64,000 bases of DNA, from positions 91,848 through 155,847 of the forward strand of contig CAWADK010000017.1 of the NCBI GenBank assembly GCA_963780715.1, in the 5' to 3' direction. Both the position numbers and the translations under genes were made by a program. Of this stretch, positions 8,842 to 20,086 are shown piece after piece. Numbering within the stretch: the stretch's first letter is position 1; every line of letters begins with the position of its first letter. The stretch comes from JALORV01 sp963780715. GTDB taxonomy: Bacteria > Pseudomonadota > Gammaproteobacteria > Burkholderiales > Burkholderiaceae_F. Under the pieces are notes generated by a model, which made no database searches, was not told the DNA's origin, and saw only the letters and a program-made list of their open reading frames with translations.

Positions 8842-10134
8842 CTACGCCAGCATGTCCGCCCAGATCGTCTGCGCCCAACCGTTGGCATAGGCGCCTTCCA
8901 GCGCCCACGATGCGCGATCCTGCGATGAAATGCCGCCCGCGCCCGCGACGGCCTCCATGGTTTTCTTCTCGGGGACCCAGCGGTGCACACTGGCCACGTG
9001 CACGGCGTTCTTGTCGTCGATGAAGCTGTAGCAGGTGTTGGCCATCATCGGTGGCGTCACGGAGCGGCCGTTGAGCAGTTCGACGATCGCCGCGGCCGCG
9101 GCTTTGCCATGCTGGTTCGCCATGTGGCCGGACTTCGGCATCGCCGGCGCCGACAGCGTGGAATCGCCCAGCACGTGCACGCCCTTGACCTTGATCGACT
9201 CGAGGGTTGTCCAGTCGACCTCGCACCAGCGGTTGTTCGCCGTGATCAGCCCGGAGTCACGTGCAATGTTGGCCGCGCGCTGCGGCGGGATGAAGTTGAC
9301 GACGTCGCCACGCACCTTGTCGCCGATCTCCGTGACCAGCGTGCCGCTCTTGACGTCGATTTCGGTGACCGGCGAGCCGACGCGGTAGTCGACGATGCCC
9401 TTGTAGTCCTCGCCGAACACGCGCGAGAAGAGCGGCTTCTTCGACACATAGTCGGGATTGGCATCGAGCACGATCAGCTTGCTCTTCGGCTTCGCCTGCT
9501 TCAGATACCAGGCGATCTGGCAGGCGCGCTCGTACGGCCCCGGCGGGCAGCGGTACGGAGCCAGGGGAATTGCCATCACGACGACGCCGCCATCCTTCAG
9601 TTCGGTGAGCTGGCGGCGCAGCGCCACGGTCTGTGGCCCCGCCTTCCACGCGTGCAGCACCGTGCCCTCGGCAGCCGTCGACCAGCCCTGCAGCTTGTCG
9701 TACATGAATTCGATGCCGGGCGAGACCACCAGCCGGTCGTAGGGCAAGGTGCCGCCGGACGCCAGCCGAACCTGCTTCTTGTCCGCATCGATGGCGGTCA
9801 CCGTGTCGCGCACGCGCTTGACGCCGTGCTTGTCGAGGCCGGTGTAGCTCACCGTGATGTCAGCCATCGTCTTTGAGCCCGCCAGTACCAGGTTCGAAAT
9901 CGGGCAGGAGATGAAGGCCTCGTTCGGATCGACCAGCGTCACGTCGATCGTGCCTTCGGACCACAGGCGCAGGTACTTGGCCGTCGTGGCGCCGCCGTAA
10001 CCGGCGCCGACCACCACTACCTTGCCGATGGATTTTTTCTCGCCCATCGTGGCGCAGGCGGCGAGCGAACCGGCGGCGGCGGTTGCCGACAGAGCCTTGA
10101 GCAGATCGCGCCGGGAAAATTGCGTCGAGTTCAT
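8842..10134 (-). CDS. fccB: Flavocytochrome c sulfide dehydrogenase, FAD subunit FccB
   Basis: Oxidises sulfide in the periplasm and passes electrons to the cytochrome subunit. The protein opens with a Tat signal (SRRDLLK, residues 7-13) followed by SLAAC, which also resembles a lipobox. Then come the FAD-binding VVVVGAGYGGATTAKYL at about residues 38-55, and two cysteines at about 196 (RCPPGPYERA) and 368 (ANTCYS), placed like the redox-active pair of the SQR/FccB family. 430 residues. The start at 10134 was chosen because the Tat motif follows; the open frame extends further upstream into the fccA end. fccA precedes it by 10 bp, so the two form an operon. Confidence 0.9.
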   Translation of the reverse strand: MNSTQFSRRDLLKALSATAAAGSLAACATMGEKKSIGKVVVVGAGYGGATTAKYLRLWSEGTIDVTLVDPNEAFISCPISNLVLAGSKTMADITVSYTGLDKHGVKRVRDTVTAIDADKKQVRLASGGTLPYDRLVVSPGIEFMYDKLQGWSTAAEGTVLHAWKAGPQTVALRRQLTELKDGGVVVMAIPLAPYRCPPGPYERACQIAWYLKQAKPKSKLIVLDANPDYVSKKPLFSRVFGEDYKGIVDYRVGSPVTEIDVKSGTLVTEIGDKVRGDVVNFIPPQRAANIARDSGLITANNRWCEVDWTTLESIKVKGVHVLGDSTLSAPAMPKSGHMANQHGKAAAAAIVELLNGRSVTPPMMANTCYSFIDDKNAVHVASVHRWVPEKKTMEAVAGAGGISSQDRASWALEGAYANGWAQTIWADMLA

Positions 10135-10144
10135 CCGTTTCCCC

Positions 10145-10465
10145 TCAGCGTGCAGCGTTCTGCCGCGAAAAGTGTTCCGCAATCGCCTCGATCTGCGGGT
10201 CGGTATAGCCCTTGGCGAGCTGATGCATGATCGTTGCCGTGCGCTTGCCATCGCGGAAAGCTCTCATCTGCTCCACGATGGTGGCCTTGGGCTGGCCCGC
10301 GAGGCTCGGCATCGCGCCCTTGGCGTTACCCGTTGTGCCGTGACAATTGGCGCAATTGGCCGCGAGGTAGGCGGCGTTCGCCGGAATGGCAGGACCGCCC
10401 TGGGCAAGGGCCGCGGTGGTTGCCAGCGGCCAGACGAGGGTTGTGACCCATCTTGTCATTTTCAC
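10145..10465 (-). CDS. fccA: Cytochrome c subunit of flavocytochrome c sulfide dehydrogenase (FccA-like)
   Basis: Small class I cytochrome c with a Sec signal peptide (TTLVWPLATTAALAQ, cleaved near residue 22) and one CANCH haem site at residues 38-42; the methionine in TIMHQLA is a likely axial ligand. 106 residues, so a single-haem version rather than the two-haem form of purple sulfur bacteria. The start is GTG 10465 with GAGGAG six bases upstream; ATG 10459 is the alternative. Being directly before fccB assigns it as the electron acceptor of that enzyme. The clpA terminator lies inside its leader. Confidence 0.85.
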   Translation of the reverse strand: MKMTRWVTTLVWPLATTAALAQGGPAIPANAAYLAANCANCHGTTGNAKGAMPSLAGQPKATIVEQMRAFRDGKRTATIMHQLAKGYTDPQIEAIAEHFSRQNAAR

Positions 10466-10478
10466 TGCTGTCTCCTCA

Positions 10479-10516
10479 AAAGAAAAAGCCCTCAGAGTCT
10501 TGAGGTCTCTGAGGGC
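10479..10516 (-). terminator. Intrinsic terminator of clpA, within the fccA leader
   Basis: On the minus strand GCCCTCAGAG (10516-10507) pairs perfectly with CTCTGAGGGC (10497-10488), followed by TTTTTCTTTT. The fccA ribosome site GAGGAG begins right after the T-run, so fccA transcripts that pass through clpA must read through this hairpin. Confidence 0.85.
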
Positions 10517-10608
10517 CGACTATCCGGCACCTGGACCGGTGGCGTCAACCGGCAAGAGGGCGGCGGATCGGCATACCGACATGCCCAGGCGGCATGTCCC
10601 CGACCTTT

Positions 10609-12911
<2,303 letters not shown>

Positions 12912-12915
<4 letters not shown>

Positions 12916-13220
12916 GCTTCCTCCATCACGCACTGCAGCGGATGCTGGTGCTGGCGTGAATAACTGCAGACTTGCTCGACCTTGGTCGCGGCGATGTCGC
13001 GGGGGTAGACGCCACAGACGCCGCGTCCTTCGTGATGCACCTTCAGCATGATCTGGGTTGCCTGTTCTCTCCCTTTGCCGAAGAACTTCTGCAGCACTCC
13101 GACCACGAATTCCATAGGCGTGTAGTCGTCGTTCAGCAGGACCACCTGATACATGGGCGGCGGCTTGACGCGAGAAGCCTGCTTCTCGACGACCGCACCT
13201 TCGTCAATCCGCTCACTCAT
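12912..13220 (-). CDS. clpS: ClpA adaptor ClpS
   Basis: Binds ClpA and delivers N-end-rule substrates. 102 residues with YQVVLLNDDYTPMEFVVGVL, the family hallmark including the substrate-pocket Asp-Asp, and the KVHHEGRGVCGVYPRDIA segment. It directly precedes clpA and overlaps it by 4 bp. The promoter should lie in the 426 bp gap up to cspA, but I could not pick one with confidence. Confidence 0.96.
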
Positions 13221-13478
13221 TGACCCGCATTCTAGGCAAACCGGTCTTGATTAACGGTATACAAAAAGCGTACCAATCATACGGTAAATCATCTCGCGCA
13301 CAGACGGATGTACCGCTATCGCAACGCGATGTGGACTTGCAACATAAGAGCGAAATTACGGCCTTCGGTTCCATCCGCACAGCGCCGACGACGTCGCGCT
13401 CGCCCACCGTGGCTCGGTCTGTCGGGCGGCACCGGACAAGGCTGGATCCCGCTTCAGGGGTGTGAGCACGACAACCGC

Positions 13479-13507
13479 TTGACCGACGCGGCTTTTGCTC
13501 GAACAAT
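13479..13507 (+). promoter_or_regulatory. Probable cspA promoter; 13221-13646 otherwise empty
   Basis: TTGACC (13479-13484), 17 bp spacer, AACAAT (13502-13507). It would give a leader of about 130 nt before cspA, similar to the long structured leaders of cold-shock genes. The rest of the 426 bp clpS-cspA gap shows no gene; I did not find an obvious cold-box. Confidence 0.4.
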
Positions 13508-13646
13508 CGCTGCCGTCTGTTCCGGACGTGCAGGTGTCTGGGGCAGGCGCGCACCCGAAATGGAGCACGGGTGCGCGGAATCGGGGCAGCGTCGGCGGCA
13601 GCAATGACAACGGAGCCGCCCCTTCATACGTGGGAAGGATGAAGGC

Positions 13647-13853
13647 ATGGCAACAGGAACGGTCAAGTGGTTCAACGACGCCAAGGGGTTCGGCTTCATT
13701 ACGCCGGATGACGGGGGAGAAGACTTGTTTGCGCACTTCTCGGCGATCCAGATGAATGGCTTCAAGACACTGAAGGAAGGCCAGAAGGTGCAGTTCGAAG
13801 TCGTGCAGGGGCCGAAGGGCAAGCAGGCATCGAACATCACCGCCGCTGCCTGA
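13647..13853 (+). CDS. cspA: Cold-shock protein, CspA family
   Basis: A 68-residue single cold-shock domain that binds single-stranded nucleic acid and melts RNA structure. RNP1 is KGFGFI and RNP2 is LFAHF, inside the start ATGTVKWFNDAKGFGFIT. GGAAGG lies six to ten bases before the ATG. A strong terminator follows 22 bp after the stop, so it is monocistronic. The long leader suggests post-transcriptional control, which is known for this family but not shown here. The exact paralogue (A, D or other) cannot be told. Confidence 0.95.
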   Translation: MATGTVKWFNDAKGFGFITPDDGGEDLFAHFSAIQMNGFKTLKEGQKVQFEVVQGPKGKQASNITAAA

Positions 13854-13874
13854 ACGGCAGCGCGCCGCTTACAG

Positions 13875-13897
13875 ACCCCGCTGCGGCGGGGTTTTTT
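13875..13897 (+). terminator. cspA intrinsic terminator
   Basis: ACCCCGC, loop TGCG, GCGGGGT, then T6. Seven-base perfect stem directly after cspA. Confidence 0.9.
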
Positions 13898-13904
13898 ATT
13901 GATT

Positions 13905-14301
13905 GCGCCGCTCACGTACGCGACCCTTCGGGCCGCACGTGCGCTCGCGGCGGTACGGTTCGCGCGTTGCGCGAACCGCTCAAGACTGATTGGTCGGCTG
14001 CGCTCCGGAGCGGCCGCGCGCTCCGCCGACACGCAACTGCACGGCACCTACCCTGCCCTCCGCCCAGCGGAAGGGGGTTGGCACTCCTCCCTGCACCCTC
14101 CTCGCCCGGCGAGGAGGGAAAGGAAATTCTGGCACTGCGAAGTGTGTCGCGGGGTGGAGTGCCCGCCTTTGTACTTCGGCGGAGCGCGCGGCCGCTCCGA
14201 AGCGAGCCGACCGATCAGCCCTGAGCGGCTCTCGCAAAGCGAGTGCCGTACCGCTCCGAGTGCACGTGCGACCGCGCAGCGGTCGCGTACACGAGGAGCG
14301 C
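13905..14301. repeat. Large nested inverted repeat filling the cspA-icd gap
   Basis: The left arm 13905-14029 and right arm 14176-14301 are reverse complements with scattered mismatches (about 80 percent by eye). Each outer end is itself a palindromic REP-like unit (13906-13952 and 14252-14300) shared with copy A at 8792-8840. Inner parts share GATTGGTCGGCT-type and GGAGCGGCCGCGCGCTCC sequences. The 146 bp centre contains a perfect 11-base stem, CCCTCCTCGCC/GGCGAGGAGGG (14096-14118). It ends six bases from the icd stop codon. Frames open across it on both strands are a by-product of the palindrome. No transposase is present. Confidence 0.7.
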
Positions 14302-14306
14302 AGGCC

Positions 14307-15554
<1,248 letters not shown>

Positions 15555-15802
15555 GGCGTCTCCGGGCGGTGTCTTCTTGTGAATGGCAGCGGCTCCGCAC
15601 AACAACCCTGGCCGGCCGCTCGCCTCGATAGCAGGGTCAAGAGTTTACTCGGGCCGACTCTCGCTGGTCGGTCCTGCACATGACGCGTGTCAACCGTAAG
15701 CGTAGTACGGCCGTTATAGAGCCGACCACTCGGTCGTTCGCACCGAGGGAAGGCGTGCCGACACAGTGTCTGCCGTTATTTGATGTACCCAGGGAGAACG
15801 TA

Positions 15803-16093
15803 ATGAAGAAAGCAATTGCCGCGCTAACCAGCGCCCTTTTTGCCGGCGTCGTGCTGGCTCAAGCCGCGGCTCCGGCCGCTCCGGCCAAGGCTGCCACTCC
15901 GGCAACTCCGGCCGCGCCGGCAGCGGCGCCGGCAACTCCGGCCACTCCGGCGGCGGCTCCGGCGGCGAAGGCTGACGCGCCCAAGGCCGAAGCCAAGGCC
16001 AAGACCGACAAGAAGGCCAAGTCCACGAAGCCGACCAAGACCGAGACGAAGCCGAAGGCAGATGCGGCAGCAACCGACAAGCCGATGAAGTAA
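15803..16093 (+). CDS. Small exported Ala/Pro/Lys-rich low-complexity protein
   Basis: Not recognised as a characterised family. 96 residues: a Sec signal peptide (MKKAIAALTSALFAGVVLAQA, cleavage near 20), then ATPATPAAPAAAPATP-like repeats to about residue 55, then a very basic tail rich in Lys, Thr and Ala. It resembles histone-H1-like or periplasmic spacer sequences, but the signal peptide argues for export. AGGGAG lies 7 bases before the ATG and a strong terminator follows, so it is a single-gene unit. The longer frame from 15680 lacks a sensible start. Confidence 0.7.
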   Translation: MKKAIAALTSALFAGVVLAQAAAPAAPAKAATPATPAAPAAAPATPATPAAAPAAKADAPKAEAKAKTDKKAKSTKPTKTETKPKADAAATDKPMK

Positions 16094-16105
16094 TCGCCTC
16101 GCGGC

Positions 16106-16138
16106 AAAAAAAGGCAGGGACGTACCCTGCCTTTTTTT
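16106..16138. terminator. Bidirectional intrinsic terminator
   Basis: A7GGCAGGG, loop ACGTA, CCCTGCCT7: a 14-base perfect stem with an A-run before and a T-run after, so it can work on either strand. Ends the 15803-16093 gene. Confidence 0.9.
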
Positions 16139-16214
16139 CGCCTGTCGCACGACACCGTGACTCCTTCGCGGCCGCGGTAAAGTCACTCCTGAACTTCAAC
16201 TCTCGAGCCAATCG

Positions 16215-16679
16215 ATGTCTTCGCTGTCGCGCCTTCCTGCTCAATGTATCGCGCTGCTCTTAGGCCTGACTCTGGCGAGCGGCGTCGGCGCGCAGTCCGG
16301 TCCGCAGCCGACGCTGCCCACGACGCGCCTGACCGCCGGAATGCACATCATCACGGCGGAACTTGCCACCACACCGCAAAGCCGCACGATCGGCATGATG
16401 TTTCGCGAGAAGACGGCGCCCAATCACGGGATGCTATTTGTCTTTGAATACAAGGCCCAGCAGTGCTTCTGGATGCGCAACACCCCATTGCCGCTGACGA
16501 TCGCGTTCATCGAGGATGACGGCACGATTCTCCAGCTCAATGACATGGCACCGAAGAACGATTCGTTGCACTGTTCACAGCGCCCCGTCCGCTTTGCGCT
16601 CGAAATGGAACAAGGCTGGTTCGCGCGCAAAGGTCTGGCCGTGGGCGCGAAGCTCGGTGGCCTGCCGGCCTCCCGCTGA
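16215..16679 (+). CDS. DUF192 family exported protein
   Basis: 154 residues with a signal peptide (CIALLLGLTLASGVGAQ, cleavage near 27) and a DUF192 domain at about 40-150. Family hallmarks are IGMMFREKTAPNHGMLFVF and CFWMRNTPLPLTIAFIEDDG. The function of DUF192 is not established; most are exported or membrane-anchored beta-rich domains. It stands alone between two hairpins and is convergent with sodB. Confidence 0.85.
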   Translation: MSSLSRLPAQCIALLLGLTLASGVGAQSGPQPTLPTTRLTAGMHIITAELATTPQSRTIGMMFREKTAPNHGMLFVFEYKAQQCFWMRNTPLPLTIAFIEDDGTILQLNDMAPKNDSLHCSQRPVRFALEMEQGWFARKGLAVGAKLGGLPASR

Positions 16680-16693
16680 ACTGGCCGCGAAAA

Positions 16694-16727
16694 TGACAAC
16701 GGCCGCCCACAAGGGCGGCCGTTGTCA
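16694..16727. terminator. Perfect 15-base hairpin between DUF192 gene and sodB
   Basis: TGACAACGGCCGCCC, loop ACAA, GGGCGGCCGTTGTCA. Short T/A content outside, so it is a strong stem without a T-run; its place between convergent stops suggests shared 3'-end formation. Confidence 0.6.
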
Positions 16728-16752
16728 CTGGCGCAGCGCCTGACAGCCCGCG

Positions 16753-17334
16753 TCAGCCGAAATTGCGGGCCGCAAAGTCCCAGTTGACGAGCGACGTCAG
16801 GAACGTCTCGACGAACTTGGGGCGCGCATTGCGGTAGTCGATGTAATAGGCGTGCTCCCACACATCGATCGTCAGAAGCGGCTTGTCGGCCGTGGTCAGT
16901 GGCGTGGCGGCGTTGCTGGTGTTGACCAGATCGACCGAACCGTCGCCCTTCTTGACGAGCCACGTCCAGCCCGAACCGAAGTTCCCGACGGCGCTCTTGG
17001 TGAACGCTTCCTTGAACGCGGCGTACGAACCCCACTTCTTCGCAATTGCCTGTCCCAGCGCACCGGACGGCTCGCCGCCGCCGCCGGGCTTCATGCAGTT
17101 CCAGAAGAACGTGTGGTTCCACACCTGGGCGGCATTGTTGAACACGCCGCCCGACGACTTGCGCACGATGTCCTCGAGCGAGAGCGCCTCGAACTCGGTG
17201 CCCTTGATCAGGTTGTTCAGGTTGGTGACATAGGCCTGGTGATGCTTGCCGTAGTGGTACTCGAAGGTCTCCTTCGACATGTGGGGCGCGAGCGCATCGG
17301 TCGCGTAGGGAAGAGCCGGCAGCGTGTGTTCCAT
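16753..17334 (-). CDS. sodB: Superoxide dismutase, iron type
   Basis: Converts superoxide to peroxide and oxygen. 193 residues. Metal ligands are in HYGKHHQAYV (His27), WNHTFFWNCM (His73 region) and DVWEHAYYIDY (Asp and His near 156-160). GSGWTWLV and the FeSOD-like start MEHTLPALPYATDAL favour iron, although Fe/Mn selectivity cannot be proved from sequence. Monocistronic; xseA lies 50 bp upstream on the same strand. Confidence 0.95.
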   Translation of the reverse strand: MEHTLPALPYATDALAPHMSKETFEYHYGKHHQAYVTNLNNLIKGTEFEALSLEDIVRKSSGGVFNNAAQVWNHTFFWNCMKPGGGGEPSGALGQAIAKKWGSYAAFKEAFTKSAVGNFGSGWTWLVKKGDGSVDLVNTSNAATPLTTADKPLLTIDVWEHAYYIDYRNARPKFVETFLTSLVNWDFAARNFG

Positions 17335-17384
17335 GAAGGGCCTCGGGTGCGTTCGGTGAAAAACGAAATTCTATCGCCGTGCGC

Positions 17385-18761
17385 TCAGGCGACATCCTCA
17401 TCGACCAGAGGGCCTTTGCTGTCGAGCGTCTCGACCCGAACGCCGGCGGCGCCCCTCGCCAGCACGATCCGAAGCGGGTCACCACGGGCAAGCGCCGCCA
17501 CGTCTGTCACGGCACGTCCGTCAGCGGCAAGCGCGATCGCATAGCCCCGGTCCAGCACGGCGCTGGGATTCATCGCCGCGAGCCGGGCGGCCAGCGGCTG
17601 CAATCGTACGGCCCGCGCGGCGAGCAGCGCTTCGCCCGCCGCCAGCAGTCGGCCGCGGCGCGAGGCCGCCACGTCGAACTGCAGCGACGGACGCGCACGT
17701 AACCAGCGCGCGCGGCACGCCGCCACCTGCGCGCCGGCTCCCCCGACGACGCGGGCAGCGGCGGCGGCGGCGCGCGACCGCAGGCCGGCCACGCGTGATT
17801 CGAGTCCGGCGATCGGCGCGCGCGGCACTGCCAGGCTGCGCTGCGCAAAGTCGATGCGCTGTGCCGCATCCTGCAGGCGGCCACGGAGCTGACGCGCCAA
17901 ATGCTTCAGCTGCGACGCCAGCTCGTCGTGCAGGGCTGCGGCCGCTGGCGCCACGAGTTCGGCGGCCGCGGTCGGCGTGGGCGCCCGCACGTCGGCCGCA
18001 AAATCGGCGATCGTGAAGTCGCTCTCGTGGCCGACGCCGACGATCACCGGAATCGGACAGGCGCGGATCGCGCGTGCCACGACCTCTTCGTTGAAAGCCC
18101 AGAGGTCCTCAATGGATCCGCCGCCGCGCACCAGCAGGAGCGCATCGACCTCCGCCCGCTCACCCACGCGCGCGAGCATCTGCGCGATGCGCGCGCCCGC
18201 GTCGACACCCTGGACCGGCACCGGATACACGATGACGCGCACGTAGGGGGCACGGCGCTTCAGGGCGCTGGCGACATCGCGCAGTGCGGCGGCCTGCAGC
18301 GATGTGACGACCCCGACAGCGCGCGGCAGCCGTGGCAGCACGCGCTTGCGCCGATCGTCGAACAGACCTTCCGCGGCGAGGCGTTGCTTGAGCCTTAGGA
18401 ACTCCTCGTAGAGTCGCCCGAGCCCGGAACGCTGCATGAATTCGACGTTGAGCTGGAACTCGCCCCGCGCCTCGTACAGTGAAACGATCGCGGTGGCCTC
18501 GACCGCGTCGCCCTCGCGCGGTTGCCAGCCGAGCAGACTGTTGCGTCCGCGGAACATGACACACCGTACTTGCGCGATGTCGTCCTTGAGGACGAAGTAC
18601 CAGTGCCCGCTCGCCGCGCGCGTCAGGTTGGAAACCTCGCCCTGGACCCGCACCAGCGGGAAGCTGCGTTCCAGGAGGCCCGCAACGGCGCGGTTCAGCG
18701 CTGAAACCGTCAGCGGAGCCCGCGTCAATGCTGGATCCGGAAGCTCAGACCCAAGCGCCAT
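17385..18761 (-). CDS. xseA: Exodeoxyribonuclease VII large subunit XseA
   Basis: Catalytic subunit of the single-strand-specific exonuclease VII. An N-terminal OB fold is at about residues 20-110 (FPLVRVQGEVSNLTRAASGHWYF). The catalytic domain has LPRAVGVVTSLQAAALRDV and VRGGGSIEDLWAFNEE, then a long helical region and the C-terminal LDRGYAIA. The start at 18761 (MALGSELP) has GGAAA upstream; a start nine codons earlier is possible. The small subunit xseB is at 50201-50449, so the subunits are unlinked. Confidence 0.94.
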   Translation of the reverse strand: MALGSELPDPALTRAPLTVSALNRAVAGLLERSFPLVRVQGEVSNLTRAASGHWYFVLKDDIAQVRCVMFRGRNSLLGWQPREGDAVEATAIVSLYEARGEFQLNVEFMQRSGLGRLYEEFLRLKQRLAAEGLFDDRRKRVLPRLPRAVGVVTSLQAAALRDVASALKRRAPYVRVIVYPVPVQGVDAGARIAQMLARVGERAEVDALLLVRGGGSIEDLWAFNEEVVARAIRACPIPVIVGVGHESDFTIADFAADVRAPTPTAAAELVAPAAAALHDELASQLKHLARQLRGRLQDAAQRIDFAQRSLAVPRAPIAGLESRVAGLRSRAAAAAARVVGGAGAQVAACRARWLRARPSLQFDVAASRRGRLLAAGEALLAARAVRLQPLAARLAAMNPSAVLDRGYAIALAADGRAVTDVAALARGDPLRIVLARGAAGVRVETLDSKGPLVDEDVA

Positions 18762-19049
18762 GCGGGTTTCCGGGCAAAAAATGTCCACAACGCCTGTGGC
18801 GCCGCGCCGGCGCTCCCTGCGCGCCTCGTACGAACGGTTGAGTACCGTTCAAGCTCTTGATTTCGCGTCGCTTTTCCATCTGCTTACAGTGTGGGCACGA
18901 CCTGTAAAGTCCGTGGAGACAAGGGTTTAGCATGGCGTGCAACAAGTTCTCCACATACTTGTCCACAGGAACTGTGGAAACTTGCGGTCCCCACGGCACG
19001 CAACTACATTTCGCGCGATTCACGCGCGCAGTCACCGGAGTCAAACGAG

Positions 19050-19655
19050 TTGTTTGCCATCATTGTTGAGTTGGGCTGGCCCGTGTGGCCGCTGGTCCTT
19101 GCGTCCGTACTTGCCCTGGCGCTGATCATCGAACGGACCGTCGCCCTGCGGCGTCCACGCATCTTACCGAGCGGACTCCTCGAAGACGTCGTGGGCCTGG
19201 TCAAGAAGCAGTCCGTAACCCCCGACATCATCGGCAAGCTCGAACAGAATTCGCCGCTCGGTCGTGTCCTTGCGGCCGGCCTGCGCAACGATCGGGTGCT
19301 GCGCGAAGGGGCGATCCAGCAGATCGAGGCCGCGGGGGCTGTAGTCGCCAACCGGCTGACGAAGAACCTGACGCTGCTGGGATCGATCGGCTCGATCGCG
19401 CCGCTGCTGGGTCTGTTCGGCACAGTGGTCGGGATGATCCACATCTTCGCCTCGCAGCAGGCGGGATCGAGCCCGCAGGAACTGGCGCGCGGCATCTCGG
19501 TGGCGCTGTACTGCACCGCGATGGGCATCATCGTCGCCGTCCCGGCGGTGCTGGCGCACCGGTATTTCCGCCGCCTTGTCGAGGACTACCTGGTCGACAT
19601 GGAGGAGCAGGCCGAGCGGCTGCTCGAATTCATCTACGGTGGACGGGGCCAGTAA
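19050..19655 (+). CDS. exbB: MotA/TolQ/ExbB proton channel family protein
   Basis: Forms the proton channel that, with ExbD, energises outer-membrane or envelope processes. About 201 residues with three predicted membrane spans (about 6-26, 110-135 and 155-178). The conserved LLGSIGSIAPLLGLFGTVVGM sits at the cytoplasmic edge of span 2. The start is TTG 19050 with GGAG upstream; the open frame extends to 18891 but that part is not membrane-like or conserved. No tonB is visible. The exbB-exbD-lpxK order is common in betaproteobacteria, where this pair heads a lipid A operon. Confidence 0.88.
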   Translation: MFAIIVELGWPVWPLVLASVLALALIIERTVALRRPRILPSGLLEDVVGLVKKQSVTPDIIGKLEQNSPLGRVLAAGLRNDRVLREGAIQQIEAAGAVVANRLTKNLTLLGSIGSIAPLLGLFGTVVGMIHIFASQQAGSSPQELARGISVALYCTAMGIIVAVPAVLAHRYFRRLVEDYLVDMEEQAERLLEFIYGGRGQ

Positions 19656-20077
19656 TGCGCTTTCGGCGCTCCTACGAGGAGGAACCGGAAGTCAACCTGA
19701 TTCCGCTGATCGACGTCCTGCTGATCGTCCTGATCTTCCTGGCCGTCAGCACCACCTATTCGCGGTTTGCCGAGCTCAAGGTCCAGTTGCCGACCGCGGA
19801 TGCGACCACCCCTGCCCCGCCACCGAACGTCATCAATGTCGCCGTCACTGCGGATGGCCGCTATGCGCTGGAGAAGAACCTGCTGACGGCCACCAGCGCC
19901 GAGGGCCTGGCGTCCGAGCTGACCAAGGCGGTGCAGAACCGGGAAGACACGCTGCTGGTGATCAACGCGGACGCGCAGTCGCCGCACCAGGCGGTCATCA
20001 GCGTGATGGAAGCCGCCCGGATGGCCGGCATCGTCCGCATCAGTTTCGCCACTCAGCGCGCCGCAGGACGTCGATGA
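19655..20077 (+). CDS. exbD: ExbD/TolR family protein
   Basis: Partner of the ExbB channel. 140 residues: a short cytoplasmic N-terminus, one membrane span at about 17-36 (VNLIPLIDVLLIVLIFLAVS) carrying the proton-relay Asp in PLIDVLL, and a periplasmic domain of about 95 residues. The ATG overlaps the exbB stop (TAATG). lpxK follows after 9 bp. Confidence 0.93.
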   Translation: MRFRRSYEEEPEVNLIPLIDVLLIVLIFLAVSTTYSRFAELKVQLPTADATTPAPPPNVINVAVTADGRYALEKNLLTATSAEGLASELTKAVQNREDTLLVINADAQSPHQAVISVMEAARMAGIVRISFATQRAAGRR

Positions 20078-20086
20078 TCGACTGCG

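Noticed and set aside
8700..8842. Possible tRNA or small gene in the hairpin-rich gap before fccB
   Set aside because: No cloverleaf arms or conserved T-loop; the hairpins are explained as terminators and the REP-like unit.
14096..14118. CRISPR-like or integron-like palindrome
   Set aside because: Single hairpin inside the large repeat, no regularly spaced copies and no cas or integrase gene.
13980..14237. Two similar 85-codon frames on opposite strands, both starting MREPL
   Set aside because: The similarity is the consequence of the inverted repeat; no ribosome site or protein family.
15660..15700. TTGACA on the minus strand upstream of icd as its -35 box
   Set aside because: The hexamer at the right spacing reads CGACCA, far from a -10, so the promoter call was dropped.
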